Shown here: piece by piece, positions 1 through 5,310 of the stretch
Position numbering within the stretch: the stretch's first letter is position 1
Layout of the letters: each line of letters begins with the position of its first letter
Translations under genes and position numbers: made by a program
Assembly: GCA_903868295.1 (NCBI GenBank)
Contig: CAIPUQ010000139.1
Location: 1-5,310, forward strand
Reading direction: 5' to 3'
Source: an uncultured Roseiflexaceae bacterium
GTDB taxonomy: Bacteria > Chloroflexota > Chloroflexia > Chloroflexales > Roseiflexaceae
Length of the DNA stretch: 5,310 nt
The notes under the pieces: generated by a model
The model's database searches: none
What the model was told of the DNA's origin: nothing
The model's input: only the letters and a program-made list of their open reading frames with translations

Positions 1-155
1 CATTTTGCTTTTCTGATGTCTCAAATGAACATATCAGCAGCGTGTGTACCAAGGTATCAGTTATTCGCGCACATGCTGTACACTGACATTCGTTTTCAAG
101 TACTAACCCGTGTATGGTTTTGAATCAGCAGGCTGCGGCATCACTGCCGTCCCTC

Positions 156-161
156 AGGAGG
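156..161 (+). promoter_or_regulatory. Shine-Dalgarno site of the creatininase-family gene
   Basis: A full AGGAGG lies 7 nt before the ATG at 169. This is a near-ideal ribosome binding site and fixes that start. No convincing -35/-10 pair was found in bases 1-155. Confidence 0.85.
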
Positions 162-168
162 CACCCGC

Positions 169-900
169 ATGACCACTTCACCGTTCTACACCCACCTGCG
201 CCCGCAACAGTTCCGCGATCGCCTCGCCGCCTGTGCCGTCGGCTACATTCCATTGGGGACGCTCGAATGGCACGGCGAACACGGCGCACTCGGCACCGAT
301 GCCATGATCCCGACGGGCATCTTCGCACGCGTGGCACAGCAATACGGCGGAATCGTCTTCCCACCGGTCTACATGGGACCTGACCGCATCCGCCTCGAAG
401 CAGATGGTTCATCACTGCAAGGGATGGAATACGCTGATTCGACCACCCCGCCCCACCAACTGGCAGGCGGCTGTTATTGGCTCCCCGAGGGCTTGTTTCA
501 ATTGGTGCTCGAGAACCTCATCCAACAGGCCAAACGGGCCGGATTTACGACCTTGGTCGCCGATGGGCACGGCCCGTCGCGGATTCTGTGGAACCGCATG
601 GCACCCTTCTGGGAGGCTCAGTACGGCATCCGTCTGATCGGCGTCACCCGCGACATCGGGCCCGCCTGGTGTAGCCAAATCGACCACGCCGCTATCAACG
701 AGACGTCGCTCATGCTCGCGCTCCACCCCGAGCTCATCGATTTGTCGGCACTGCCCACAGACCGCGCTATCTATCCGCAAGGTGTTGGTGGTCCGGACCC
801 GCGCGACGCAACCGCCGCACACGGCGAAGCACTCATCGCGACATGCGTCCAACTCCTCATCGCCGTACTCACGAAGACGCAGGAACATCCTGCCCCATAG
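169..900 (+). CDS. Creatininase-family metal-dependent amidohydrolase
   Basis: A 243-residue protein, about the usual length for the creatininase/MftE/ArfB-type fold, whose members hydrolyse cyclic or linear amide bonds with divalent metals. The N-terminal metal motif is clear: GTLEWHGEH at residues 30-38 followed by GTD at 42-44, giving E33, H35 and D44 as expected ligands. A second ligand motif is DGHG at 132-135 (H134), and DHAAINETS at 172-180 matches the family's D-x-A-G-x-x-E-T-S block with H173 and E178. The usual NGHGGN is DGHGPS here, a change beside the metal site. No signal peptide or membrane segment is seen, so it is probably cytoplasmic. The start has a strong ribosome binding site. 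The gene stands alone, convergent with the DsbB-like gene. Family assignment is firm; the substrate cannot be read from sequence, and true creatininase activity should not be assumed. Confidence 0.9.
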   Translation: MTTSPFYTHLRPQQFRDRLAACAVGYIPLGTLEWHGEHGALGTDAMIPTGIFARVAQQYGGIVFPPVYMGPDRIRLEADGSSLQGMEYADSTTPPHQLAGGCYWLPEGLFQLVLENLIQQAKRAGFTTLVADGHGPSRILWNRMAPFWEAQYGIRLIGVTRDIGPAWCSQIDHAAINETSLMLALHPELIDLSALPTDRAIYPQGVGGPDPRDATAAHGEALIATCVQLLIAVLTKTQEHPAP

Positions 901-1100
901 TGTCGCTGTAGGTACGGTTCACGTGGCACTATTCGGTTTCGTGGATATCGTTAAATGCCCCGATTGAGGATTGAACGTTATCGGTAATTTTGCTTTGTGA
1001 CGCTGTATAATCTCAAACGACAGCGTCACGTTGGATTCGTTTTTCTGCTGTTTTTGGTCAATCGGCAAACTGAAAACTGAAAACTGAAAACTACTAATTC
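901..1100. other. Convergent intergenic spacer
   Basis: Two hundred bases between two converging genes with no believable coding frame. The first part (901-996) shows no recognisable element. The second part holds a perfect inverted repeat at 997-1029, short T runs at 1039-1043 and 1051-1055, and heptad tandem repeats from 1067 onward. No classical intrinsic terminator (GC-rich hairpin directly followed by a T tract) is visible for either gene. Confidence 0.7.
997..1029. repeat. Perfect 10-bp inverted repeat, possible terminator or operator
   Basis: GTGACGCTGT at 997-1006 and ACAGCGTCAC at 1020-1029 are exact reverse complements around a 13-nt loop. As RNA this is a stable hairpin, and its place between converging genes suits transcript ends. 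On the + strand the first T run comes only about 10 nt after the stem, and on the - strand the hairpin is followed by A-rich sequence. It therefore does not fit a textbook Rho-independent terminator and could instead be a protein-binding palindrome or an RNA-stabilising hairpin. Confidence 0.6.
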
Positions 1101-1107
1101 CTAATTC
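1067..1107. repeat. Two adjoining heptanucleotide tandem repeats
   Basis: Read on the + strand, AAACTGA occurs three times in a row (1067-1073, 1074-1080, 1081-1087) with a partial fourth copy (1088-1092). It is followed almost directly by two copies of CTAATTC (1094-1100, 1101-1107). On the - strand these read GAATTAG twice, then TAG, then TTTTCAG three times. The TAG stop codon of the DsbB-like gene (1101-1103) lies inside the CTAATTC block, so the array begins at the very end of that gene. The style resembles the short tandemly repeated heptamers (STRR) known from filamentous cyanobacteria. Confidence 0.85.
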
Positions 1108-1682
1108 ACCTTGGTTGGTCCATACACCATGCCGAGCACATAAATCACCACCAGCACCACGGCGATGATGACATACGCAGGGTATGCATCGGCATGGAAC
1201 CACGCCTCGATTCCCTCGGCTTCGGCGGCACTGTCGTCCATCGGCCACAATCGTGACATCAGCATCGATAGGGTAATAATCGTGAATGCCACCAACGCCA
1301 TGAACGGGATGTTGATGAAGCCGAAAATATCGAGGTAGTCAACATTGCATGGGACCGAGGTTTTGCACAGCGGCGGGGGGAACCAGTCCGTCTTGATGAT
1401 CAAATAGTGGTACAGCGACACGCCAATCCCAGCAATCGAAAACGGCAACACATAGCGGTGTACATCGTTTTCTCTACGGATAATGCCGAGTGCAATGATA
1501 ATCGCCAATGGGTACATCAGGATGCGCTGGTACCAACACAGCGTGCAGGGGATAAAACCCAGCACCTCGCTGAAGAACAAACTCGCAGTCGTCGCAATCC
1601 AGGCAGCCAACAACGCAATATATCGGGTTGAACCAAGCACCAGCTCGTCAAGCCGCGACATCGGTGATTCGTGATCGCTCAT
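1101..1682 (-). CDS. dsbB: DsbB/BdbC-type thiol:disulfide oxidoreductase with extra C-terminal membrane segment
   Basis: An integral membrane protein of 193 residues that would reoxidise a DsbA/BdbD-type thioredoxin-fold partner and pass electrons to quinone. Family hallmarks are PCTLCWYQRILMYPL from residue 45 (redox pair C46/C49) and a second pair, C106 and C112, in the extracytoplasmic loop before the fourth membrane helix. The CWYQR signature and the VSLYHY stretch (88-93) are typical of the Gram-positive BdbC branch. Hydrophobic segments lie near 19-40, 53-69, 77-97 and 119-143. BdbC-type proteins usually stop near 140 residues; this one continues with an acidic linker (about 149-161) and a fifth hydrophobic segment (168-187). 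I place the start at 1682 because AGGAGG precedes it; an in-frame ATG at 1706 would add eight residues encoded by the binding site itself. No DsbA-like partner is in the window. Confidence 0.9.
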   Translation of the reverse strand: MSDHESPMSRLDELVLGSTRYIALLAAWIATTASLFFSEVLGFIPCTLCWYQRILMYPLAIIIALGIIRRENDVHRYVLPFSIAGIGVSLYHYLIIKTDWFPPPLCKTSVPCNVDYLDIFGFINIPFMALVAFTIITLSMLMSRLWPMDDSAAEAEGIEAWFHADAYPAYVIIAVVLVVIYVLGMVYGPTKVN

Positions 1683-1686
1683 AGGT

Positions 1687-1693
1687 CCTCCTC
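1687..1693 (-). promoter_or_regulatory. Shine-Dalgarno site that decides the dsbB start
   Basis: On the - strand GAGGAGG lies 4 nt before the ATG at 1682-1680. The upstream in-frame ATG at 1706 has no comparable site and would translate through this one, so the downstream ATG is preferred. Confidence 0.8.
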
Positions 1694-1706
1694 GGTCTAT
1701 CGCCAT

Positions 1707-1712
1707 ATTCTA
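1707..1712 (-). promoter_or_regulatory. Candidate -10 element for dsbB
   Basis: On the - strand TAGAAT matches the -10 consensus at five of six positions. Transcription starting about 7 nt downstream would leave a short leader that still contains the ribosome binding site at 1693-1687. No -35 hexamer was found at 16-18 bp spacing, so this is tentative. Confidence 0.3.
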
Positions 1713-1817
1713 CCACCCAGACGATTCTGCCTCTGCATGGTCTCGTTTCGTCCGCCCTAAGGTACCTACAGTAGCTATCAATCAGTGCTCGAATGATACC
1801 CATAGACGTATCTGTGA

Positions 1818-1826
1818 TGCTATACT
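1818..1826 (+). promoter_or_regulatory. Extended -10 promoter of the selenocysteine tRNA
   Basis: TGC followed by TATACT (1821-1826) forms an extended -10 element with five of six matches to TATAAT. The -35 region is not consensus, which an extended -10 can offset. The expected start of transcription, 6-8 nt downstream, falls at about 1832-1834, which is the first base of the mature tRNA. Confidence 0.5.
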
Positions 1827-1832
1827 ACCTGC

Positions 1833-1929
1833 GAGAGCGCATGTGGTCCGGTGGCTGTCCTCGTCTTCAAAACGGGCGAACGGGGTGACGAGCCTCGTTG
1901 GTGGGTTCGACTCCCACGCGCTCTTGCCA
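1833..1929 (+). tRNA. selC: tRNA-Sec (UCA), selenocysteine tRNA
   Basis: A 97-nt tRNA that inserts selenocysteine at UGA codons after charging by SerRS and conversion by SelA. The acceptor stem has 8 bp (1833-1840 with 1918-1925), followed by G73 and an encoded CCA (1927-1929). A 6-bp D stem closes a 4-nt CGGT loop (1843-1848, 1849-1852, 1853-1858). The anticodon stem is 1860-1864 with 1872-1876, and the loop CTTCAAA carries TCA at 1867-1869. The long variable arm has a 7-bp stem (1879-1885 with 1893-1899) and a 7-nt loop. The T arm is 1901-1917 with loop TTCGACT. The 8+5 acceptor/T-stem geometry, 6-bp D stem and UCA anticodon separate it from tRNA-Ser and tRNA-Leu. Oddities: the terminal acceptor pair is G-U, and four of six D-stem pairs are G-U. 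No terminator follows, so it may be processed from a transcript that continues into the GNAT gene. Confidence 0.95.
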
Positions 1930-1949
1930 CACGTTGTACCGGCAAAGCC

Positions 1950-1981
<32 letters not shown>

Positions 1982-1982
1982 C

Positions 1983-2444
1983 ATGCAAATTACCCTTTCT
2001 GCCGAACGGCCCGACACCACTGATGCAATTGCCCTGATCGACGAGTTACAGACGTATCTCGAGTCCTTTTATGCCCCCGAACATCGGCACGGCTATAGTG
2101 TCCAACAACTCATCGATGCCGGCGTCGACTTCTTTGTGTTGCGGGTCGATGGCGCTGCCGCTGGGTGTATTGGCTTGCTGTGTCTGCCTGCGTACGCCGA
2201 AATCAAGCGGATGTATATCCGGCCTGCATATCGTCGCCACAAACTCGGGGTGAAGCTCCTCGAGCATGTCGAACAGGTCGCCCAAGAACGGCGCATTCCG
2301 CTGCTCCGACTCGAGACAGGTATTCACCAGCCCGAAGCAAACGCCCGCTACGAATCCTTTGGTTTTCGCCTCATCCCCGCGTTCGGACCATATCAGGACG
2401 ATGGCGTCAGCCTCTGTTATGAGAAATCAGTCCCTCCAGCGTAG
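1983..2444 (+). CDS. GNAT-family N-acetyltransferase
   Basis: A 153-residue cytoplasmic protein, typical single-domain GNAT length, that would transfer an acetyl group from acetyl-CoA to an amine. The central block EIKRMYIRPAYR (73-84) is strand beta4 leading into the acetyl-CoA pyrophosphate loop RRHKLG (84-89) and helix alpha3 (90-103). LRLETGIHQPEANARYESFGF (108-128) and IPAFGPY (131-137) with a final CYEK (145-148) match a common group of small bacterial GNAT proteins of unknown substrate. The usual first glycine of the R/Q-x-x-G-x-G/A loop is lysine here (K87). The ATG at 1983 gives a complete N-terminal strand and is preferred, although no Shine-Dalgarno sequence precedes it, only the heptad array. 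It lies 53 bp after the selenocysteine tRNA and 31 bp before the GH3 gene, so joint transcription is plausible. No functional link to selenocysteine can be shown. Confidence 0.88.
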   Translation: MQITLSAERPDTTDAIALIDELQTYLESFYAPEHRHGYSVQQLIDAGVDFFVLRVDGAAAGCIGLLCLPAYAEIKRMYIRPAYRRHKLGVKLLEHVEQVAQERRIPLLRLETGIHQPEANARYESFGFRLIPAFGPYQDDGVSLCYEKSVPPA

Positions 2445-2475
2445 GCCTCGTAGCCCGTTCTATTGAAAGCAGCGC

Positions 2476-4971
2476 ATGGCAATCGTTCCTCCCCCTCAGA
2501 GTCTGGTGCGTACCAACGCACTCTCGCGTGCGCACAAAATTGCGTTGTTATCAGGCCAAAACTACTGGCAGATGCACGGCGTTCCGCAACTCGGCCTCCC
2601 GGCGATTGTCCTCACCGACGGCCCGCACGGGTTGCGTAAGCAACACGCCAACGACGACATTTCATTGGCAAACAACGTCCCCGCGACGTGCTTCCCCACG
2701 GCATCTGCACTAGCCAGTAGCTGGGACCCTGAACTCGTTGCAGCAGTTGCAGCGGCCATTGGCCGCGAAGCACGGGCCGAAGGGGTCAGTGTCGTCCTCG
2801 GGCCGGGCGTCAACATCAAGCGCTCGCCACTCGGCGGCCGCAATTTCGAATACTTCTCCGAAGATCCATTCTTGTCGAGTGCGCTCGCGACCCGCTATAT
2901 CCAGGGCATGCAATCGACTGGGGTTGCTGCCTCGCTCAAACACTTCGCTGCCAACAATCAAGAATACCGGCGCATGACAATCAACGCCGTCGTCGACGAA
3001 CGTGCCCTGCGTGAACTCTATCTCGCATCGTTCGAACAAGCAGTCATCGAAGGCCAGCCGTGGACGGTCATGTGCGCCTACAACAGCGTCAATGGTGCAC
3101 TCGCAAGCCAAAATGCACGGTTGTTAACCCATATCTTGCGCACCGAGTGGGGCTACTCTGGCGCCATCATCTCGGACTGGGGAGCAGTGTACGACCGCGT
3201 GGCCGCACTCCAGGCGGGACTCGACCTCGAAATGCCCGGCAATGCCAACGCCCACGCCACGCGCATTACGGCAGCCCTCCGTGCCGGCACACTGAGTGCC
3301 GCTACCATCGACAGCTCCGTCGGGCACTTGCTGACGTTGCTCGAACAGGTCAAGCCGGCGTACGACGACCCGCAGCCATATGATCCCGCCGTCCATCACG
3401 CACTTGCCCGCAAGGCTGCCAGTGAGAGCATTGTGCTCCTCAAAAACGCCACCCAACTGTTGCCACTCAAGCCACGCCAGCGCATCGCAGTCATTGGATT
3501 GTTTGCCCAACAACCGCGCTACCAGGGTGCCGGCAGCTCGCGCATCACCCCGACCTCCATCGATACCCTGTACGATGCGCTCCTGCAACGCAGTCCTGAT
3601 CCGCACCTGCTAACGTATGCCCCGGGGTATACGCTCCGCAAAAATGCAAGTGATCCTGATCTGTTGGCACAGGCTGTCGACATCGCGCGCACAGCCGATG
3701 TGGTTGTGTTGTGCATCGGCTTGCCCGACATCGCCGAAACAGAAGGCCTCGACCGTCTTCATATGGACCTCCCAGACAGCCACAACGAACTCGTCGACGC
3801 CGTCGTCCATGTCAATCCGAATGTGGTCGTCGTGCTCAGCAACGGTGCACCGGTGGTAATGCCCTGGCACAACGCAGTCCCCACAATTGTCGAAGCGTAT
3901 CTCGCAGGGCAAGCATCCGGTAGTGCCCTTGCCGATATCCTCGATGGCACGGTGAATCCATCCGGCAAATTGGCCGAGACGTTCCCCCACCAGTGGCACG
4001 ACAATCCCACCCATCTGTCGTTCCCAGGTACCCCGCACGATGTCGAATACCGCGAAAGCCTGTATGTTGGCTATCGCTACTACGACAGCGCACGAAAAAC
4101 AGTCCTCTTTCCCTTTGGTCACGGCAAAAGCTACACCACATTTGCCTACGAAAACCTGCGCGTGCCCGACGAAAGCATCGCCGCACAAGATGGTGTTTCG
4201 TTGGCGTTTGACCTCATCAACACGGGTACGCTGGCAGGCAGTGAAGTCGTCCAAATCTATGTCCACGACAACGTCAGCACGCTTTTTCGGCCTGACCAAG
4301 AGCTCAAGGCGTTTCGCAAAGTACACCTCGCCGCTGGTGAACGCACAACCATGATGTTCCACCTCCCGTGGCGCGCCTTTGCAGCCTATGACGACCGCGT
4401 TGCTGCGTGGTTGGTCGAGTCTGGTCACTTCGAGATCCGAGTCGGGGCCTCTTCCCGCGACATCCGTTGTACCGCAGTCGTCGATCTCGCATCGGCGGAT
4501 GTGGTCGCACCCCTCAACAACCCGGCGTTGGCGCCATACTATGATCTCGGTCATGCAGAGTTCCCGGCCGAAGCATTTCATGCACTGCTCGGTCGCCCCC
4601 CGCTGCCATCCGTTCCCCGCCGCGGGTCGTACACCATCAACACGCCCATCGTCGACATGCACGAATCGTTGCTTGGCCGGCTTATTCATCGCATCATCAA
4701 GCGCCAACTGCGCACCATGACCCAGCCCGACCCGGGTGGTCCCACCGAGCTGTTGTTTGCTGCCGCCGCCGAAGAAATTCCCCTGCGTGTCGCCATGACC
4801 TTTTCGCGCGGGGTTGTCACCCTCGACCACATCGAGTGGCTATTGGCCATCATCAACGGGCATTGGTGGGCTGCAGTACGGCGTATCCCACGCTTGTTTG
4901 CTCGCAATCGTGCTTATCAGGTCATCCACCCCGTGCCACGCACCAGCCCGCCATCTGCTCCAATCCCGTAG
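2476..4971 (+). CDS. Glycoside hydrolase family 3, beta-glucosidase-like
   Basis: An 831-residue GH3 enzyme expected to release terminal beta-linked sugars, probably glucose, with retention of configuration. The N-terminal barrel (about 15-290) has LTDGPHGLRKQ (46-56), GGRNFEYFSEDP (120-131), KHF (155-157) and ISDWGA (232-237), where D234 is the expected nucleophile. The alpha/beta sandwich (about 315-555) has YQGAGSSRITP (349-359) and ETEGLDR (421-427), whose E423 is the likely acid/base residue, and ends in the LFPFGHGKSYTTF region. A fibronectin-III-like domain follows (about 570-660) with GSEVVQIYV (588-596) and FRPDQELKAFRKV (604-616). A C-terminal extension (about 665-831) with INTPIVDM and INGHWW resembles the tail of bacterial BglB-type enzymes. 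No PA14 insertion and no signal peptide are seen, so it probably acts inside the cell on imported oligosaccharides. An in-frame TGA stands 9 nt upstream of the ATG, which supports this start; the ribosome binding site is weak. Confidence 0.93.
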   Translation: MAIVPPPQSLVRTNALSRAHKIALLSGQNYWQMHGVPQLGLPAIVLTDGPHGLRKQHANDDISLANNVPATCFPTASALASSWDPELVAAVAAAIGREARAEGVSVVLGPGVNIKRSPLGGRNFEYFSEDPFLSSALATRYIQGMQSTGVAASLKHFAANNQEYRRMTINAVVDERALRELYLASFEQAVIEGQPWTVMCAYNSVNGALASQNARLLTHILRTEWGYSGAIISDWGAVYDRVAALQAGLDLEMPGNANAHATRITAALRAGTLSAATIDSSVGHLLTLLEQVKPAYDDPQPYDPAVHHALARKAASESIVLLKNATQLLPLKPRQRIAVIGLFAQQPRYQGAGSSRITPTSIDTLYDALLQRSPDPHLLTYAPGYTLRKNASDPDLLAQAVDIARTADVVVLCIGLPDIAETEGLDRLHMDLPDSHNELVDAVVHVNPNVVVVLSNGAPVVMPWHNAVPTIVEAYLAGQASGSALADILDGTVNPSGKLAETFPHQWHDNPTHLSFPGTPHDVEYRESLYVGYRYYDSARKTVLFPFGHGKSYTTFAYENLRVPDESIAAQDGVSLAFDLINTGTLAGSEVVQIYVHDNVSTLFRPDQELKAFRKVHLAAGERTTMMFHLPWRAFAAYDDRVAAWLVESGHFEIRVGASSRDIRCTAVVDLASADVVAPLNNPALAPYYDLGHAEFPAEAFHALLGRPPLPSVPRRGSYTINTPIVDMHESLLGRLIHRIIKRQLRTMTQPDPGGPTELLFAAAAEEIPLRVAMTFSRGVVTLDHIEWLLAIINGHWWAAVRRIPRLFARNRAYQVIHPVPRTSPPSAPIP

Positions 4972-5012
4972 CTCCATAGCTGTCGGTCGTTCCCATGGTG
5001 TTGCGCGCATCC

Positions 5013-5068
5013 TCGGATTGCGCATCTGTCTAATCGGATTGTGTGAACGCGTGCGGCACTGAACACAA
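5013..5068. promoter_or_regulatory. Repeat-rich spacer, possible operator
   Basis: The 118-bp spacer after the GH3 gene has two copies of TCGGATTG (5013-5020 and 5034-5041), exactly 21 bp apart, about two helical turns. Downstream are an inverted pair TTGTGT (5039-5044) and ACACAA (5063-5068) and, between them, GTGC-G-GCAC (5051-5059). Such spacing would suit a regulator bound upstream of the gene at 5090. The elements are short and no family consensus matches convincingly. Confidence 0.25.
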
Positions 5069-5079
5069 CGTCAGCTTTC

Positions 5080-5085
5080 GGGAGG
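5080..5085 (+). promoter_or_regulatory. Shine-Dalgarno site of the gene starting at 5090
   Basis: GGGAGG stands 4 nt before the ATG at 5090. The short spacing is acceptable, and the match to the anti-Shine-Dalgarno sequence supports a real start there. Confidence 0.7.
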
Positions 5086-5089
5086 CAGA

Positions 5090-5310
5090 ATGAACGACGC
5101 GCTTTTTCAGACCGCCTGGTCAACCCTGGCCAATGGCTACGCCGGTACCCCCGCCATAACGCCCTATCGCACCGATCTGGTCTGTGCACCCGCGTGGGGG
5201 ATTCGCCTCGCCGATCCAACCGGCAGCACGCAGCCCATCGACGACTACTATGTCGCATCCCCAGACGACGATGCTACAGCAGTATTGGCAGTCATCCGGG
5301 CGGTTCCACC
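5090..5310 (+). CDS. Hypothetical protein, 5' part only (runs off the window)
   Basis: An open frame begins at the ATG at 5090 and stays open to the window end, giving 73 residues that begin MNDALFQTAWSTLANGYAGT and end near VLAVIRAVPP. Reality as a gene is supported by the good ribosome binding site, by the same orientation as the GH3 gene, and by codon use (many GCC, CTC and ACC codons) like its neighbours. The visible part is soluble in character, with aromatic and acidic residues (WGIRLADPTG at about residues 36-45; DDYYVASPDDD at about 50-60) and no signal peptide or membrane segment. I do not recognise the family from this fragment and assign no function. Confidence 0.7.
   Translation, partial: MNDALFQTAWSTLANGYAGTPAITPYRTDLVCAPAWGIRLADPTGSTQPIDDYYVASPDDDATAVLAVIRAVP

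Noticed and set aside
412..888. 158-codon open frame on the - strand inside the creatininase-family gene
   Set aside because: It lies wholly antisense to a gene with clear metal-binding motifs and a strong ribosome binding site, and its own translation has no family resemblance.
2..996. ATTTTGCTTT at 2-11 and again at 987-996, flanking the creatininase-family gene
   Set aside because: A 10-bp AT-rich match within 5 kb is expected several times by chance, and there is no inverted repeat or target duplication to suggest a mobile unit.
1006..1011. TATAAT as a promoter for a gene reading to the right
   Set aside because: No -35 at suitable spacing and no + strand gene downstream before the tRNA, which has its own extended -10. 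Kept only as a note on the inverted repeat.
1683..1706. Upstream start for dsbB at 1706, adding eight residues
   Set aside because: The added codons contain the AGGAGG that serves the ATG at 1682, so the shorter form is more likely.
1760..1774. AGGTACCT palindrome and CTAC-A-GTAG in the dsbB/selC divergent spacer
   Set aside because: Both are very short and overlap each other; they do not align with the candidate -10 elements closely enough to call an operator.
1833..1929. tRNA-Ser, tRNA-Leu or a UGA-suppressor tRNA as alternative identity
   Set aside because: The UCA anticodon with an 8-bp acceptor stem, 6-bp D stem and 4-nt D loop is specific to selenocysteine tRNA; the other long-arm tRNAs have a 7-bp acceptor stem and a larger D loop.
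3610..4830. Long open frame (406 codons) on the - strand inside the GH3 gene
   Set aside because: The + strand frame here carries unmistakable GH3 motifs. The antisense translation shows no recognisable domain, and its openness follows from the codon bias of the opposite strand.

Overview
The window is about 5.3 kb of fairly GC-rich bacterial chromosome with compact coding sequence and short AT-rich spacers. Nothing points to a phage, plasmid or insertion sequence. The gene families (a BdbC-like disulfide oxidoreductase, a cytoplasmic GH3 glycosidase, a creatininase-fold amidohydrolase) together with AT-rich heptanucleotide tandem repeats between genes would suit a Chloroflexota-type or similar free-living heterotroph. 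That placement is a low-confidence inference; no phylogenetic marker is present.

Layout: 1-168 is an upstream spacer ending in a strong ribosome binding site. 169-900 (+) encodes a creatininase-family metallohydrolase. 901-1100 is a convergent spacer with a perfect 10-bp inverted repeat (997-1029) and heptad tandem repeats (1067-1107). 1101-1682 (-) encodes a DsbB/BdbC-type membrane protein with an extra C-terminal membrane segment; its start is best placed at 1682, not at the upstream ATG at 1706. 1683-1832 is a divergent promoter region. 1833-1929 (+) is a selenocysteine tRNA (selC) with anticodon UCA, an 8-bp acceptor stem, a long variable arm and an encoded CCA. A second heptad array (1952-1979) lies between the tRNA and the start codon of a GNAT acetyltransferase (1983-2444, +). 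After 31 bp comes a GH3 beta-glucosidase-like enzyme (2476-4971, +). After a 118-bp spacer, a gene with a good ribosome binding site starts at 5090 and runs off the window; its product is not recognised.

How the genes fit together: the tRNA, GNAT, GH3 and partial gene all read rightwards, and GNAT and GH3 are close enough to share a transcript. No shared pathway is evident. The window looks like ordinary housekeeping and catabolic genes around selC. The selC gene implies that this organism decodes UGA as selenocysteine, although no selenoprotein, selA, selB or selD gene is visible here. All four complete coding sequences end in TAG. I found no convincing new multi-gene system. The points most worth a second look are the unusual selC (wobble-rich D stem, possible leaderless promoter) and the gene-abutting heptad arrays, one of which fills the place where the GNAT gene's Shine-Dalgarno sequence would be.
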